Part shown: positions 33,880 to 46,494 of the stretch, piece after piece
Numbering within the stretch: position 1 is the stretch's first letter
Layout: each line of letters opens with the position of its first letter
From: Phallus indusiatus
Taxonomy: Eukaryota > Basidiomycota > Agaricomycetes > Phallales > Phallaceae
DNA length: 64,000 nt
Assembly: GCA_027605045.1 (NCBI GenBank)
Contig: JAQFWX010000001.1
Location: 2,108,001 to 2,172,000 of the forward strand
Direction of reading: 5' to 3'
Program-made: the position numbers and the translations under genes
Notes under the pieces: generated by a model
Databases searched by the model: none
What the model was told of the DNA's origin: nothing
Seen by the model: only the letters and a program-made list of their open reading frames with translations

Positions 33880-35170
33880 CAATTTTGTATTTTAGTCATG
33901 ACTCTTGGCAGGAACTCGATGGATCTGCTTTGGATCTGTTTAGCTTGACTGAAGTTCATGCAACTCGATACCTTAGGCCCTCTTTGAAATCTCGCTGTAT
34001 ACACAATGTGCTTGGTCCACAATACAACGTTACAACTTCCATTGGAAGAGAATAGTACCTTCACCTTTGATGTTACATAAAGGACTGATAACCGTCGTGA
34101 ATAGGTGGAGTTACAGTGATTCAGGGACGGTTGATTTGATGATTATCACTCAGAGGCAGCTTTCCACATTGCATACGATTTTCGCACATGCACATAACAT
34201 CAACATCTCTTCTTTAATACAGCGACAACCGCGCGGGTACCTATTGATTAGCTGCTTTTTTTTAAAGCCAATCAGAATGGAATCCAGATGTTCAAAGAGA
34301 AAACCTGGATCATTTCTCCACTTTCGACAATCAGATCAAAGAAGGCATCGTACGTTGAGCTCATGACTCGTTTTGATTTGGCCTTGATTTTGATGTAAAG
34401 GTATTCCAATGCTGTTCGAACACTATTAGGTTCCATGAAGACTCCTCACGAGAACAAGGTCTACAAAACTTTGCGGTTTAAATAAAGACCTGATTGGACG
34501 TACTTGAACCTCTTTGGGTGACGTTATGCCAACTGGAAGAACATGTGCGGCAACTTCTCACTACAACGAACCGTTCATAGCGCGATACATGCGCCATTGC
34601 GCCATTGTTTTTAGTAGATGGGGCCATCTTTGATCAATACCATGCTATTGGAATAAAGCGATGGCACCTGATGGCACCCTGCAAGACAAATTAATCACTG
34701 CGCCATGTGTGCGAAGAAGGCATCCACATTTCTTCGAAAACAACACCCTCCTCATAGCACCAAGACAAGATATTATCTTAACTTATTATGACTCCGTAGC
34801 CTGGGTATGATAACAATGGGATGTCAATCATCAATGTCGACTGCCAACAGGCCACCAGTATAATGCGCATATTGTGAGTTTGCTTTCAAATTGCAAGTGT
34901 TTAAAATTAAACTCTCATTGAAAATCCTGCTTCAATGGACGTTTAATCGATTTAATTTTTACTTGTCTCAGGAATACCCGTCAATTCTGTATTTGTTGAG
35001 TAAGCCAGGAATTGATTGGGGCTGTGCAAGTTTTGAATCTAGAAACAATATCGCCAATCACAACCTCAACTCAGTCAAGTGGAAAAGGTTTAGAAGAAGA
35101 TGGATGAATGTAGAGTCATTAATTCAATCAAGATGAATCGTCAAGGAAAATTGAGGCAGTGAACGGAGAT
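33880..35170. repeat. Duplicated non-coding or decayed-gene segment (left copy)
   Basis: About 80-90 percent similar by eye to 43240-44500. Plus-strand fragments such as VRRRHPHFFEN and SILYLLSKPGIDWGC recur in both copies, broken by stops and frameshifts, so this may be a dead gene duplicated after it died. The family is not recognised. The end overlaps the promoter of the DUF6533-type gene at 35306. Confidence 0.6.
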
Positions 35171-35305
35171 CAGCGAAGTTGAACTTGGGAAGATTGGGAT
35201 GTGCGTTCTCGACTTGTACCAGTTATTGCTATATTAATGCGCATGTCTTGACCTCACACATCTAACCGCCTTCAATTCTTCAACACGGCGCCAGCCCCAG
35301 AAAAA

Positions 35306-37102
35306 ATGAACAATACCGTCAATGCTACTTCCATCAGTAATGCAGCTGCTTCGGAGTTTATCCAAGATGTATATTCGGGGTGAATCATTATCTATAATAT
35401 TTAGTGTTCATCTGACCGCGATACAACTTAGATATGTCTTAACGTTAGTAAACATAAGCATGACAAGTAAGATGTTCCTTGGCATACTTTCAAAGGACAG
35501 TCCAATGACGAAAGCAGTGCTCCTTTTTTATTCTACGGTGTCAGCTTTTCCGCATGAAGTGGAATATGTCTGGCTATCTCCTAGACGTCTCAGCATTCCG
35601 AATTTACTTTACGCTTTTACAAGATACGCAAGTTTAATTAGTCAAGCACTGCAACTCTACCTGGAGTTTGTCGCAGTGAGCTAAAAATTCGGCTCCTAGA
35701 TGTCTTCAGATGTTGACGTGCGTCACTTTTCGCTCTGCAGCCGGGAAGGTAAAATATAGTATGATGATATGAGAAATCTGGCTATTGAAACATGTCAAAG
35801 CTTGTGCAATAGTCTTGTCAGTGCATCAAACGTCATATCTTTTTTTCAGTATGTTGGTATTCAGGGTTGGTATTTATACTACTCCACGATTGGTGATTCT
35901 GTATTTTTAATCCTATCTCAGGCTTATTGGTCGCTCGTACATACTCGATATGTTCGGGAAATAAGGCCATTGCTGGTGTTTTAGTATTCATTTTTTCAGG
36001 AGGGCTTGGTTTATACATTTACGGTGAGCTCTCAATGAATTGGAACGTAGCAAAGTCTAACTCCTATTAAGATGGCGTAACATATGAGGAATGCATACAA
36101 AAGTCAGTGAGAAATTCTGAAGTTGATTACATCGATCTTATTCTAGCTCACAATGAATTTCTGTCGGTTTTCGGTAGTTATAGCGGTAGGTTGAGATATG
36201 CGCTGCTCTTCGGGGAACTAACCTATCATCCCATCGTCAGCTAAAGAACTCACGGTGTCATTGGCGGTCGATGGTTGTGTTATCTCGACTGATCTGCTGG
36301 TATTTTGCATTTGTTTATGGAAGGTTTGGGGCACGTGGAGGGTAAAGCGTGATAATAATATTAAAGGTAATAATGATCTTGTGTCAATATTACTCAAACA
36401 GAGTAAGTTCAAATTCATATGATTTATCTTAATGAATCTGTATTTTCTTAACGATCATCATTAGCTGTGTCGAGATTCTGGTACGCTCTAAACGTCGCAG
36501 ATTCATTTTTTAATATCTCATCTTGGTCCTCGAGAAAGTTTTGTGATTATCATGACCGTCACCACCACACTCCTATCTCATGTAAGAATTACGCAAACGG
36601 CGGACCCTGGTTCTGTTTCCTCATGACTGACTTCTAAACTTACCTGCAGTTTATAAATACCGTAAGTACACTTTGTTTGTTTCAAATGAGATCATACTGG
36701 ACAACAAATTGTTTCATCAGTTCTCGGTAAATATCTTGTCCAATCTCCAAAATAGGTTTGGTTCATTCCCGTTTACACCACATTATTATCGTCATTGATC
36801 TTTAGTCTCAATTATGAAGTCTCTCAGCAATACTACTCGCCGATTTTACTCTAGATCTTCGTCAACGGAATTCCATCGCAATTCTGACCACAAATGCAAC
36901 GTTACCATCACTCCAACTTCAGAGTGTGGGGAAATACATACACGAATCCATTCTTGCCGAGTTGGGTGACAACCCAAACGCAGAAATGAGGGAACGGGTC
37001 GATGATTCCTCGAGAACTCCGGACGTCAATGTTGGAAGCGGAGGGGCAGCTGATGATCAAAGCGGCGAGCCAGTTGATATGCGAAGTGGAGAGACGGTTT
37101 AG
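35306..37102 (+). CDS. DUF6533-type seven-helix membrane protein, paralog 2
   Basis: Same 14-exon layout as the gene at 25370; every splice phase checked holds. It starts MNNTVNATSISNAAASEF. The DUF6533 core reads VSAFPHEVEYVWLSPRR and LLYAFTRYASLIS; later segments give LLVARTYSICSGNKAIAGV, CVISTDLLVFCICLWKVWGTW and SAILLADFTLDLRQRNS. The 8-nt exons are at 35741-35748 (CCGGGAAG) and 36178-36185 (TTATAGCG). The tail is acidic and ends MRSGETV. It is the duplicate of 44668-46494. N-terminal N-x-T sites suggest an outside N-terminus. Function unknown. Confidence 0.8.
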
Positions 37103-38802
37103 TATCGAGCTTGACTGGCAATAAGAATTTGTCAACTCTCTAATGAATTTGCGTAAAGAACGATATGAAACTTTATTATTGTCGAAAGAATATGGCATCT
37201 GACCAAAAGCAATACAGTTAGTTTTCTTTATTTGACTTGGGGAGATCCAGAGCAGCTGGCAGAGCTTTGAACCTTGCATCTGATTCTTTTTTGATTCTCT
37301 GATAGTCTCACTTTCGCTTCGGTCATCTTGAACGAAATTATTATTTTTGCTAGATACTAGAATGAGCGGAATGTGTAAAATAATGATCATTATAAAGGCG
37401 TAAAATCGACTGGAGTATTCACCGGCTTCGGTTTTTGCCGAACTGGCTGTTTGCACGGCGTAAGAATCCAGCCTCGTCAGACGCTCTGTCGCTGCTCAGG
37501 AGGAACCGACAGGCTCGGTGCGCGGTGGGAGGTGGCCGCTCGGGTGGGTGGGACCTCCCTCCGCGACTGGGCTCCCCCGAAGCTCGCGAACAGGCGATGA
37601 ATGCAAACACACGCTGACGTGATCACCAATGCTGGGGGTGGGCGAGTGGGAAAGAAAGTTTGCGAGAGGAGATGGTGAATGGCGGAGACACGAGATGTCT
37701 GCCGCGCTGGGCAGAGCCGAGCAGAAAGCGCCGTCGCGGTTACACCGTCTGTTTCTCTCTTCCTGGACGCGTGTGTCGCGTTGCGGCACTGTTATTTTTT
37801 CTGATCTGGCCTCTATGTTCGATGGCCATGGAAACATCGTTTCGCTTTCAAAGACGACGTTTCATGTGAACGTATGTATTCTCTTCAATAACGGCTGTAA
37901 TGGTTGTGTGCTTGTTCATGTGTTATCATCATCTATTATGCTGATTCCTGAGAAAAAGATCTCTCTTGGTCTTTCACAATGGAACGATGAGTGATCCTCA
38001 ACTTTAGAGTAACACATAATATATAATATCCCTTTAACCCCCGAAGGTGTTGCATGTACATCAAGCTTCCCCTTCAGAAATTGTATCAATTTCAACGGAG
38101 TCCTTTCCTTTTTTGATAGGGATCACTGCCGTTTTGACATCGCTCCGAATCGTACGAGTCTTTTAAGTCTAGACAATGCCTCCTAAATTGGTGAGAATTT
38201 TTCATTAACGTTGAATCTTATTGGGTGTCTTATGTGGCGTTATGCCACGGATGGGAAGATATGTAACTCGAACAACTGTCAATGTTCAACAAAAAACATG
38301 CGCCTTCGTGTAAGGGCTATTTCTAGGCAGGTACGAGGGTGCGATGTACATCTAGAACTATCAACAGTGTTGATGTTTTGTGTCCGATTCAGACAAACTT
38401 AACGACCTTATTATAAACTGACCGCATAAATGGACGAACATTTAGGTCTGCAGTGTTATCAGGAACATCGGATACTAAGCGAGAAAGTTCATTTTTTCAC
38501 TCACTACTAAAGAAATTTCCGTCCAAAAAATGCATCCTTCGTACTACCGGTCGCTGATATGAGACACGTGGTAATGACGGCATCAGCTTGTTTCACGAAT
38601 TCAAGATATGGGTGTGAAATCTTGATTCTTATCATGATTGATCGAGACGAGATTGAAGGTGATAGACATCTGGTTTCGTTTCAGTTTCGAGATTTTTTAC
38701 TTAAGGTTACAGTGCCGTCTATCCCATGCTTAACCTCATACCCCAAATTACTGATCATATCCGGAATTCTTTAAGGCGCACTTTTATACCGCTCGCCAAA
38801 AG
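37103..38802. other. Intergenic with a GC-rich insert at about 37450-37830
   Basis: Flanks match 46500-47815 of the right copy, but about 380 bp at 37450-37830 have no counterpart there and are much richer in G+C than the surroundings. Reading frames over 100 codons open on both strands of that insert, but their high GC makes this expected by chance. No terminal inverted repeats were recognised. Confidence 0.5.
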
Positions 38803-40572
38803 ATGAACAGCAATACTGTTGATCCTACCTTCATTAACAGCACAGCTACTTTAGAGCTTATCCAGGAAACGTATCTGGAGTGTGTGTTCATCTTGAATGC
38901 TTAGTGTTTATTTGACTATGGAATATTAGTAACGTCGGAATCTTAGTGGATGCTAGCATGTTGAGTACGTCCCTTGCCTATCATCTCAAGAGATAATTCA
39001 ACGAGGAAAGCGATTCCCCAGCCCTCCTTATTTATACTACGGTGTCGGCTATTCCACATGAAATTGAATTCTTGTGGTCTTCTACCCGGCCTTTCAGCAT
39101 AGTGAATTTGTTTTACGCGTGTACAAGGTACGGGAGCTTAATCACGCAAGCACTTGCCTTTTGGGTGGACTTTGTGCCAGTAAGTTCAAACAGTTCTCTA
39201 AAACCCTGCAAACTTCAATATTGACGTCGGTATAGTTTTCCCCGCAGTCAGGAAGGTAAGGCATATTCGTCATTGGAATTTGAGGATTAAAATCGAGTCA
39301 AGCTTGTGTAATGATCTGATCTATATATCATACATAACGTCCCCTTTGGGATATATTGGTGCTCAAGGTTGCAGTCCCAACTTACTCAGTTGTAATCAGT
39401 GAACGTTTTTCATTAACATTAGCTCAGGTTTATTGATCGCTCGAGCATACTCGTTTTGTCCAGGAAACAAGTTCATGGCCGGGACTTTCGTGTTTTTCTT
39501 TATTGGAGGGCTTATTTCATATCTTTCTAGTGAGATTTCTCTCAGCGAAGTATCGGAACACACAGTAAATTCCCATAACTCTCTAGGTGAATTAATGCCT
39601 CTCGGATGCATTCAAAGGTCCATCATGATTTCTCAGCTTAATCAAGTTGTTCTCAAAAAGTTTCTTCATTCCCTAGCTTAAGTGGTATGTAAGCCTGAAT
39701 AGGTGTTGATCCTAACAGCCTCAACGGGTACACTTTAGCTGGACATCTCCTAGCGTCTTTGTTCACGGATGTTTGTGTTATTTCAACCGATTTGTTGGTC
39801 TTCTGCATTTGCTTAAGAAAGGTCTGGGGTACATGGAAACTAAAGCGCGAAGCCAATATCCAAGATAAAAATGGCCTTGTATCAATATTACTCAGACAAA
39901 GTAGGGTTTGATCCATATGAGATACCTCAGCGAATTGTGGCCTAACATTAATCATTAGCTGTATCAAGATTTTGGTGAGATTTTAAACGTAACAGATTCA
40001 TCTATTTGACGTCTCACTCCGGTCGTGATTCAATGTGGAAGTTTTGTGATTTTCATAACAGTCACTGCTACAATCCTTTTTCACGTAAGATTTACTCAAA
40101 TACCTTTTTATTTATTTAGTAATGACCTCCAAACTTCACCTGCAGCTCGTTTCCAACGACGTAAGTATACTCTGTTTCGCGATCGGACGAGACCCATTGA
40201 ACCCCAAGCGTTAAATCAGATTCTAATAGGTGTTCTGACCGGTCTCCAAAATGCGTATGTGTGATGATCTTGATTTACATCACATTATCAGTGCTTATCT
40301 TCAATTCAAGTTTCTCGGCAATATTACTCGCCGATTTTACACTGGATCTTCGTCAACGAAATTCCGCCGCAATTCGAGGCGCGAGTGTAACCTTACCATC
40401 AATCCGATTTCAAAGTGTGGCGAATTATATACACCAGTCCATCATTGTCGAATTTGGCGATAATGAAAATGACACTGAAAATATGACGGAATGTGGCGAT
40501 GCGGATTCCTCAAGATCTTTGGATATTTCAGATGTTGAGAGTCGGCGGGAGGGCTCGGCCCACGATTGTTAG
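38803..40572 (+). CDS. DUF6533-type seven-helix membrane protein, paralog 3
   Basis: Fourteen exons with the family's splice phases; starts MNSNTVDPTFINSTATLEL. The core is VSAIPHEIEFLWSSTRP, then LFYACTRYGSLITQALAFW, then LLIARAYSFCPGNKFMAGT, DVCVISTDLLVFCICLRKVWGTW and SAILLADFTLDLRQRNS. The 8-nt exons are TCAGGAAG (39248-39255) and CTTAAGTG (39677-39684). The acidic tail ends GSAHDC. Its duplicate is 47820-49623. Unlike paralogs 2 and 4 it keeps Pro-Gly-Asn after the third or fourth helix (FCPGN). No lesion found. Function unknown. Confidence 0.8.
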
Positions 40573-41870
40573 ATTTGACAAGGGGCACCGATAGTTTGGT
40601 AATCCAATTATCGTAATTTAAAAGAAAGGAGGAAAATGCGTGGAGGTGCTTGCCGTTAATGTCCCGGAACACAGCACAAAAGCGGAACTGCTGGCATAAC
40701 GCAGCGACTTCAACTTGGCCCGGTTAAATTTTGGTTCGCCTGAGAGGGCCGCCATATTCTGATAGGGAAATAAAGGACGTGTTTCCTCGCTGATGGACTA
40801 TTATAACCATACGTCTGGGATAGAATGATTGTATTGAGTTAAACTAACTTGTCGCTGTTAGCAGAAATTTATAAATGTAAATACCGTAGACGGGTCCAAA
40901 TCGTGCTCGCAATTTTAGTCAGGGTAACATTGTAGCTCTACCCGGACCACTGGTCCGGACAATTGGGAAGCGGTGCAAGATACTATGCACGAGAGAAAAA
41001 GAATCGTTGGTTCAAGTTCAGGTTGGCTCATTCTGCATTATGTGATACGTTAGGAAGCAGAATATCTACAGCTGAGAGTTGGTACTCACATTAAACAGTA
41101 ATACCGGACTCGGACTCGGATCCATCCCAGATTATGAGTACTTTGTCTACCATACGTTCATCTTTTTGTAAACTTGATGCTATCATCGAGCAAATCAACC
41201 CTTCGACGATAAGGACACAACAACGAATTGAAGTCGCGGGTATACTAGTATGACTAACTGATTCGCTCGTGATCCAACCAAGAAGCGGCCCAGTTTTCCC
41301 TTGTGTAATTTTTACAAAATACGACTTCCTGATGTGCCGTTTTTTTTTTTCATTTTGAGAAAATATGCGAGACGAAACGGATACTCAACTATACATCAAG
41401 TACGCACCACGTACCGTTGTTTTTCGGGTGGGAGTGGAGAGGTATCCGGAATGCATACCGCCGACTGTCTCTGAGAAGTCCCATCAAGAAAGACACAAAT
41501 GTGGGCTTTTCGTGTAGTTCGTCCGTGCTGGCCTATCGGTGACAGTATGTTTTGATGCCCATGTGAGCACAGACGAGCACTTCTTCGTAGACGAGTTATA
41601 GAACATTGCGAGGTGCTCAGGTGCAGCAATTGTTCAGCGTCTTCGCCAAGAGTTAGTTTCAATTGAGTTTCAAACTTCGGAGGCTGAAACAAAATCAATC
41701 ACGTGTTAGTTACGTAACGTGGGCGTAACATTTTTCGCGCCGTGTCACACCGATATGAACCTAACTGGGTGCCTTCGAAGTAGTGAGCGCACATAATATC
41801 GCCTGAGAGAAGAGACAATGAATATAAACTTTACCCCATTATCATTTCCCGATGAGCCCAACCCCGCAGG
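40573..41870. other. Intergenic and promoter region of the truncated amine oxidase
   Basis: Matches 49624-51017. The oxidase-proximal 160 bp, with AATCACGTGTTAGTTACGTAAC and a TATA-like AATATAAAC about 45 bp before the ATG, is well preserved in both copies. No gene supported; the 100-codon minus-strand frame at 41396-41698 is only partly open in the sister copy. Confidence 0.5.
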
Positions 41871-43122
41871 ATGAAATCGTTCTTGTGGGTAACCGTTTTC
41901 TCAGCTTTCTCGATATCCTACACTCTTTCTACCCCATCTGAAACAGCAGGCGCACATGTTATCAACATTCGCATGGCAGTCTTGGGAGGGGGAATGGCTG
42001 GTATAATAGCTGCGAGAACGTTGAATCAAGAAGTAATAGACTTCGTTCTCGTCGAAGCACGTAATGAACTAGGCGAGTCCTACTACGCCGTGTTTCGTTG
42101 ACAGCGTTGGTATGACGAATAACGACTATGACCAAACTATGACAGGTGGTCGAATGCAAGATGTTGCGCTAAACAATGGCGTCCGTGTTGAGCTCGGTCC
42201 TAATTGGGTTCAAGGACTAGGAGAGGGTGCCACGCTAAACCCTATCTTTACGCTAGCCCTAGAAAACAACCTACGAACCGAATTCTCAGACTTTGTCAAC
42301 CTGACTACTTTCGATAATAACGGACCCAATGATATGGAGGAGCAATTGGATGCTTTTGATAATGCTTTTTCGACCTTTTTAGCTGGTGCTGGTAAGATGA
42401 TTATCACGTTTTTGTTAGACCACTGAGGTTCTTTCGAGGACAACACGTATTAAACCAGGTATGATACTTCTTAATGCTTCTTAAGCTTGTGCAGATGCTG
42501 AAGTTACGTAGCAAGGCGATCTTACTGCGCGAGCTGAATTGAGTGTTACTGGGTATATATCGTCCTCTGACCTCCCTAGATGACGCAGCCGAATACTATA
42601 CCATGGACTTGTGAGATCACCCGCTCTGATTCTGACTCACTCTAAGCATCACTTTCACAGCGAATTCGCTCAGCCTCCCGAAGAAACATCATTCCTTACA
42701 GCAGCTGAGAACAACAACTTCACGTTCAACGATATGACCAGATCATACTCTCCTTGCTATCTCAGCTTCATTTTTTCCCCCTAGGATTCTCTCCAGAGAA
42801 TAACCTTGTTATCGACCAACGTGGTTTCAAAGTCATTGCACAAGCTATAGCAGCCAAATTCTTGAATAACTCGGATCCCCGTCTACACCTGAACCAAAAG
42901 GTCACCCAGATTGTGTATTCATCGAATGGTGCTAATATCAGCACGCAGCAAGGGGTTATTATCAACACCGATTATGCCATATGCACATTCTCATAAGTGT
43001 GATCCTCTTCCACGAAATTGTCCACGTTTTTACATCATGTGATGAAGTGTCGGTGTCCTTCAAGACAGCGGTGTCACCTTCAACCCTCCCCTTCCAGACT
43101 GAAAACAACAAGCTATATTTGG
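41871..43122 (+). pseudogene. Flavin amine oxidase, 3'-truncated copy
   Basis: Aligns with exons 1-6 of the intact oxidase at 51018-52962, including the signal peptide, the VLGGGMAGIIAARTL dinucleotide fold and GPNWVQGLGEG. The first intron donor reads GCGAGT instead of GTGAGT, and the donor after CTFS reads ATAAGT instead of GTAAGC, so splicing is damaged. Homology stops near 43122, inside exon 6, where sequence matching about 32817 begins. The FAD-binding C-terminal third is therefore missing, removed by the tandem-duplication breakpoint. Confidence 0.9.
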
Positions 43123-43239
43123 AATGAATGCTCCGACACATCCCATTTTCCCTCCAACTCGAGTATTTCCCGCCGAGGTGCATTGTTCGTGTTGCATCAA
43201 GCAACATACATCATCCACACTCGACCACCACCACTCCTT

Positions 43240-44500
43240 AAGCGTGCTTGGTAACAGTCATATCGATTTGTGTTTCATGAGTTGAGTCATGACGCTTCAG
43301 GAACTCGATGGATCTGCTTAGCTTGACTGTGAAGTTCATGCAACTCGATACCTTAGGCCCTCTTTGAAATCTCGCTGTATACACGATGTACTTGGTCCGC
43401 GACACAACGTTACAACTTCCATTGGAAGGGAATAGTACCTTCACATTTGATGTTAAAGGATTGATAACCGTCGTGAATAGGTTGAGTTACAATGATTCAG
43501 GGACAATCGATTTGATGATTATCACTCAGAGGCAACTTTCCACTTTACGTACGATTCTGACATAGCATCAACGTCTCTTCTTCAATTAATGGAGCGACAC
43601 TGAGATGACAGTTGTGTAACAACGACGACAACAGCGCGGGTACCTTTTGATTGGCTGCTTTTTTTTTCCAAGCCAATCAGAATAGAATTCAGATGTTCGA
43701 AGAGAAGACCTGGATCATTTCTCAACTCCCGATAATCAGATTAAAGAAGGCATCGTACGTTGAGTTCCTGACTCGTTCTGATTTGGCCGTAAATTTGATG
43801 TAAAGATATTCCAATAGTGTTCGAACACTGAAAGGTACCATGAAGACACCTCATGAGAACAAGGTACTTAACAGCTTATATAAAGACCTGGTTGGACGTA
43901 CTTGAACCTCTTTGAGTGACGTTATGCCAACTAGAAGAACATGTGCGGCAAATTATCTGGTTCGATATGTACATGCACCGTTGTCTTCGGTAGGTGGAGC
44001 TATCTTTGATTGATACCATGCTTTTGGAATAACAACAATGTCACCTGATAGCACCCTGCTAGACAAACTAATGACCGTGCCATATGTGCGAAGAAGGCCT
44101 CCGCATTTCTTCGAAAACATCACCTTCCTTATGGCTCCCAGACATGATATTAACTATAATTCTGTAGCCTGGATACGGTGTCGATGGGATGTCAATCATC
44201 AATGTCGACTACCAACCGGCATAACGCGCACGTTGGTTTGCTTTCAAATTGAGTGTTTAAAGTCATTGAGCGAGCAACCTCAATGGACGCTTGATCAATT
44301 CGATCTTGCCTTGTCTCAAAAGTTCCCGTCAATTATGTATTTATTTGAACAACTGAGGATCGATTGGGGCTGTTGAAGTCTGGAATCTAGAAACACTATC
44401 GCCAATCACAACCTCGACTCAGTTACGTGAAAAAAATTCAGAAGATGGATGAATGTAGAGTCATTCAATCAATCAAGAAATCAATCAAGGTGAATCGTCA
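43240..44500. repeat. Duplicated non-coding or decayed-gene segment (right copy)
   Basis: Partner of 33880-35170. The longest plus-strand frame here (44038-44376, VPYVRRRPPHFFENITFL, PSIMYLFEQLRIDWGC) is better preserved than in the left copy, which has stops in the same place. It could be one exon of an unrecognised gene; too weak to call. Confidence 0.55.
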
Positions 44501-44667
44501 AGGAACTGAGGCCGTCAAGGAATTGAGGCCGTCATGGTGAACGGAGATCGGCAAAATTGAACTTGGGGAAGATTGGGACGTGCGTTCTTGTCTTGTACCA
44601 GTTATTGCTATATTAATGCGCGTATCTCATGCTTGACCAATTCTTCACCACGCCAGTCCCAGAAAAA

Positions 44668-46494
44668 ATGAACAATACCGTCAATGCTACTTCCATCAGT
44701 AATGCAGCTGCTTCGGAGTTTATCCAAGAAATATATTCGGGGTGAATCTTTATCTCCAATATTCAGTTTTCATTTGACCATGATGCAATTTAGATATGTC
44801 TTAACGTTAGTATATATAAGCATGACAAGTAAGATGTTCCTTGGCATGCTTTCAGAGGTCAGTCTAACGACGAAAGCAGTGCTCTTTTTTTATTCTACTG
44901 TGTCAGCTTTTCCGCGTGAAGTGGAATATGTCTGGCTATCTCCCAGACCTTTCAGCATTCCAAACTTGCTTTACGCTTTTACAAGATACGGAAATTTAAT
45001 CAGTCAAGCACTGGATGCTTACCTGAATTTAGCCCCAGTAGTAAGCTAAACTTCATCTTCGTGTCTCCAGATGTTGATGTCCGTTACTTCTCCCCTATTA
45101 ATACAGCTTGGAAGGTAAGACCGGTAGGATGATTGTGAGAAATTGGGTTTTTGAAATATGTCCTAGTTTGTGCAATAGTCTTGACATTGCATCAACTGCC
45201 ATGTCCTGTTTCGGGTTTATTGGTATTCAGGGTTTGTATACCTCTTCATAATTGATGGTTCTGTTTGATTTTTTAATCTTGATTCAGGCTTATTAATCGC
45301 TCGTGCATACTCGATATGCTCGGGGAATAGAACCATTGCTGGCGTCTTCGGATTCTTTTTTTCCGGGGGGCTTATTTTATACATTTACAGTGAGCTCTCA
45401 GCGAATTGTAACGCAGCAAAGTCTAATTTCTATTGAGGTGATGTGATATATGGAGGATGTTCTCAAAGGTCGGTGAGAAATTTTGAAGCTGATCTTATCG
45501 ATCTTAATCTTGTTCACAATAAATTTCTATCCGTTTTCAGTAGCTATAGTGGTAGGTTTATACATACGCTGTTCGTCAGTAAATTAACCCATCATCCCAT
45601 CGTCAGCTAAAGATCGTGTGGTGTCGTTGGCCGTCGATATTTGTGTTGTCTCGACTGATCTGCTGGTATTTTGCATTTGTTTATGGAAGGTTTGGGGCAC
45701 ATGGAGGTTAAAGCGTGATCTTAATATTAAAGGTAATAATGACCTTGTGTCAATATTACTCAGACAGAGTAAGTTCAAATTCATATGGTTTATCTTAACG
45801 AAACTGTATTTTCTTAACCACCATCATTAGCTGTGTCGAGATTCTGGTACGCTCAAATTTGAAAACGTCGCAAATTTATTCATTAATATCACACCTCGAC
45901 AAAGTTTTGTGATTACCATGACCTTTACCACCACAATCCTTACTCATGTAAGTAAGCATTACGCAAACGGCGGACCCTGGTTCTGTTTCTTCATGACTGA
46001 CTCCTAAACTTACCTGCAGTTTGCAAATGACGTAAGTATTCTATAAGAATTTTATTTCGAGTGAAATTATACTGAACACCAAATTGTTTCATCAGCCCTC
46101 AATAACCATCTTGACCATTCTCCAAAATAGGTTTAGTCCATCTCCGTTTGCGTTGCATTGTTACCGGTGTTGATCTTCACTCTCAATTATAAGTTTTTCA
46201 GCAATACTACTCGCCAATTTTACTCTGGATCTTCGTCAACGAAATTCCGTCGCAATTCTAACCACGAATGCAACGTTACCATCACTTCGATTTCAAAGCG
46301 TGGGAAATTACATACACGAATCCATTCTTGTCGAGTTGGGTGACAACCCGAATGCAGAAATGAGGGAACGGGGCGATGGTGACGATTCCTCGAGAACTCC
46401 GGACGTCGATATTGGAAGCGGAGGGGCAGCTGATGATCAAAGCGGCGAGGCAATTGATATCCGAAGCGGAGAATCGGTTCAGTATCAAGCTTGA
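44668..46494 (+). CDS. DUF6533-type seven-helix membrane protein, paralog 4
   Basis: Duplicate of 35306-37102 with the same 14 exons and phases; starts MNNTVNATSISNAAASEF. The core is VSAFPREVEYVWLSPRPFS, LLYAFTRYGNLISQAL, then LLIARAYSICSGNRTIAGV, VSLAVDICVVSTDLLVFC and SAILLANFTLDLRQRNS. The 8-nt exons are CTTGGAAG (45107-45114) and CTATAGTG (45544-45551). The tail is acidic and Gly-rich, ending ESVQYQA. Third-exon end is ambiguous by one codon (CCA or GTA before the donor), without effect on phase. No lesion seen. Confidence 0.8.

Larger units (their letters stand above)
32820..43122. repeat. Tandem duplication, left copy (two DUF6533-type genes plus truncated amine oxidase)
   Basis: Matches 43123 to about 52265 in order and orientation. 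Pairs: 33890-35170 with 43270-44500; the gene at 35306 with that at 44668; 38803 with 47820; 41871 with 51018. Shared non-coding sequence extends through the oxidase promoters (41700-41870 and 50830-51017). Offsets of about 9.0-9.4 kb differ slightly because of indels, among them about 870 bp missing after 43230 and a GC-rich segment present only here at 37450-37830. Confidence 0.85.

Noticed and set aside
37419..37994. Several frames over 60-120 codons on both strands
   Set aside because: Local high G+C makes stop codons rare; no domain and no counterpart in the sister duplicate.
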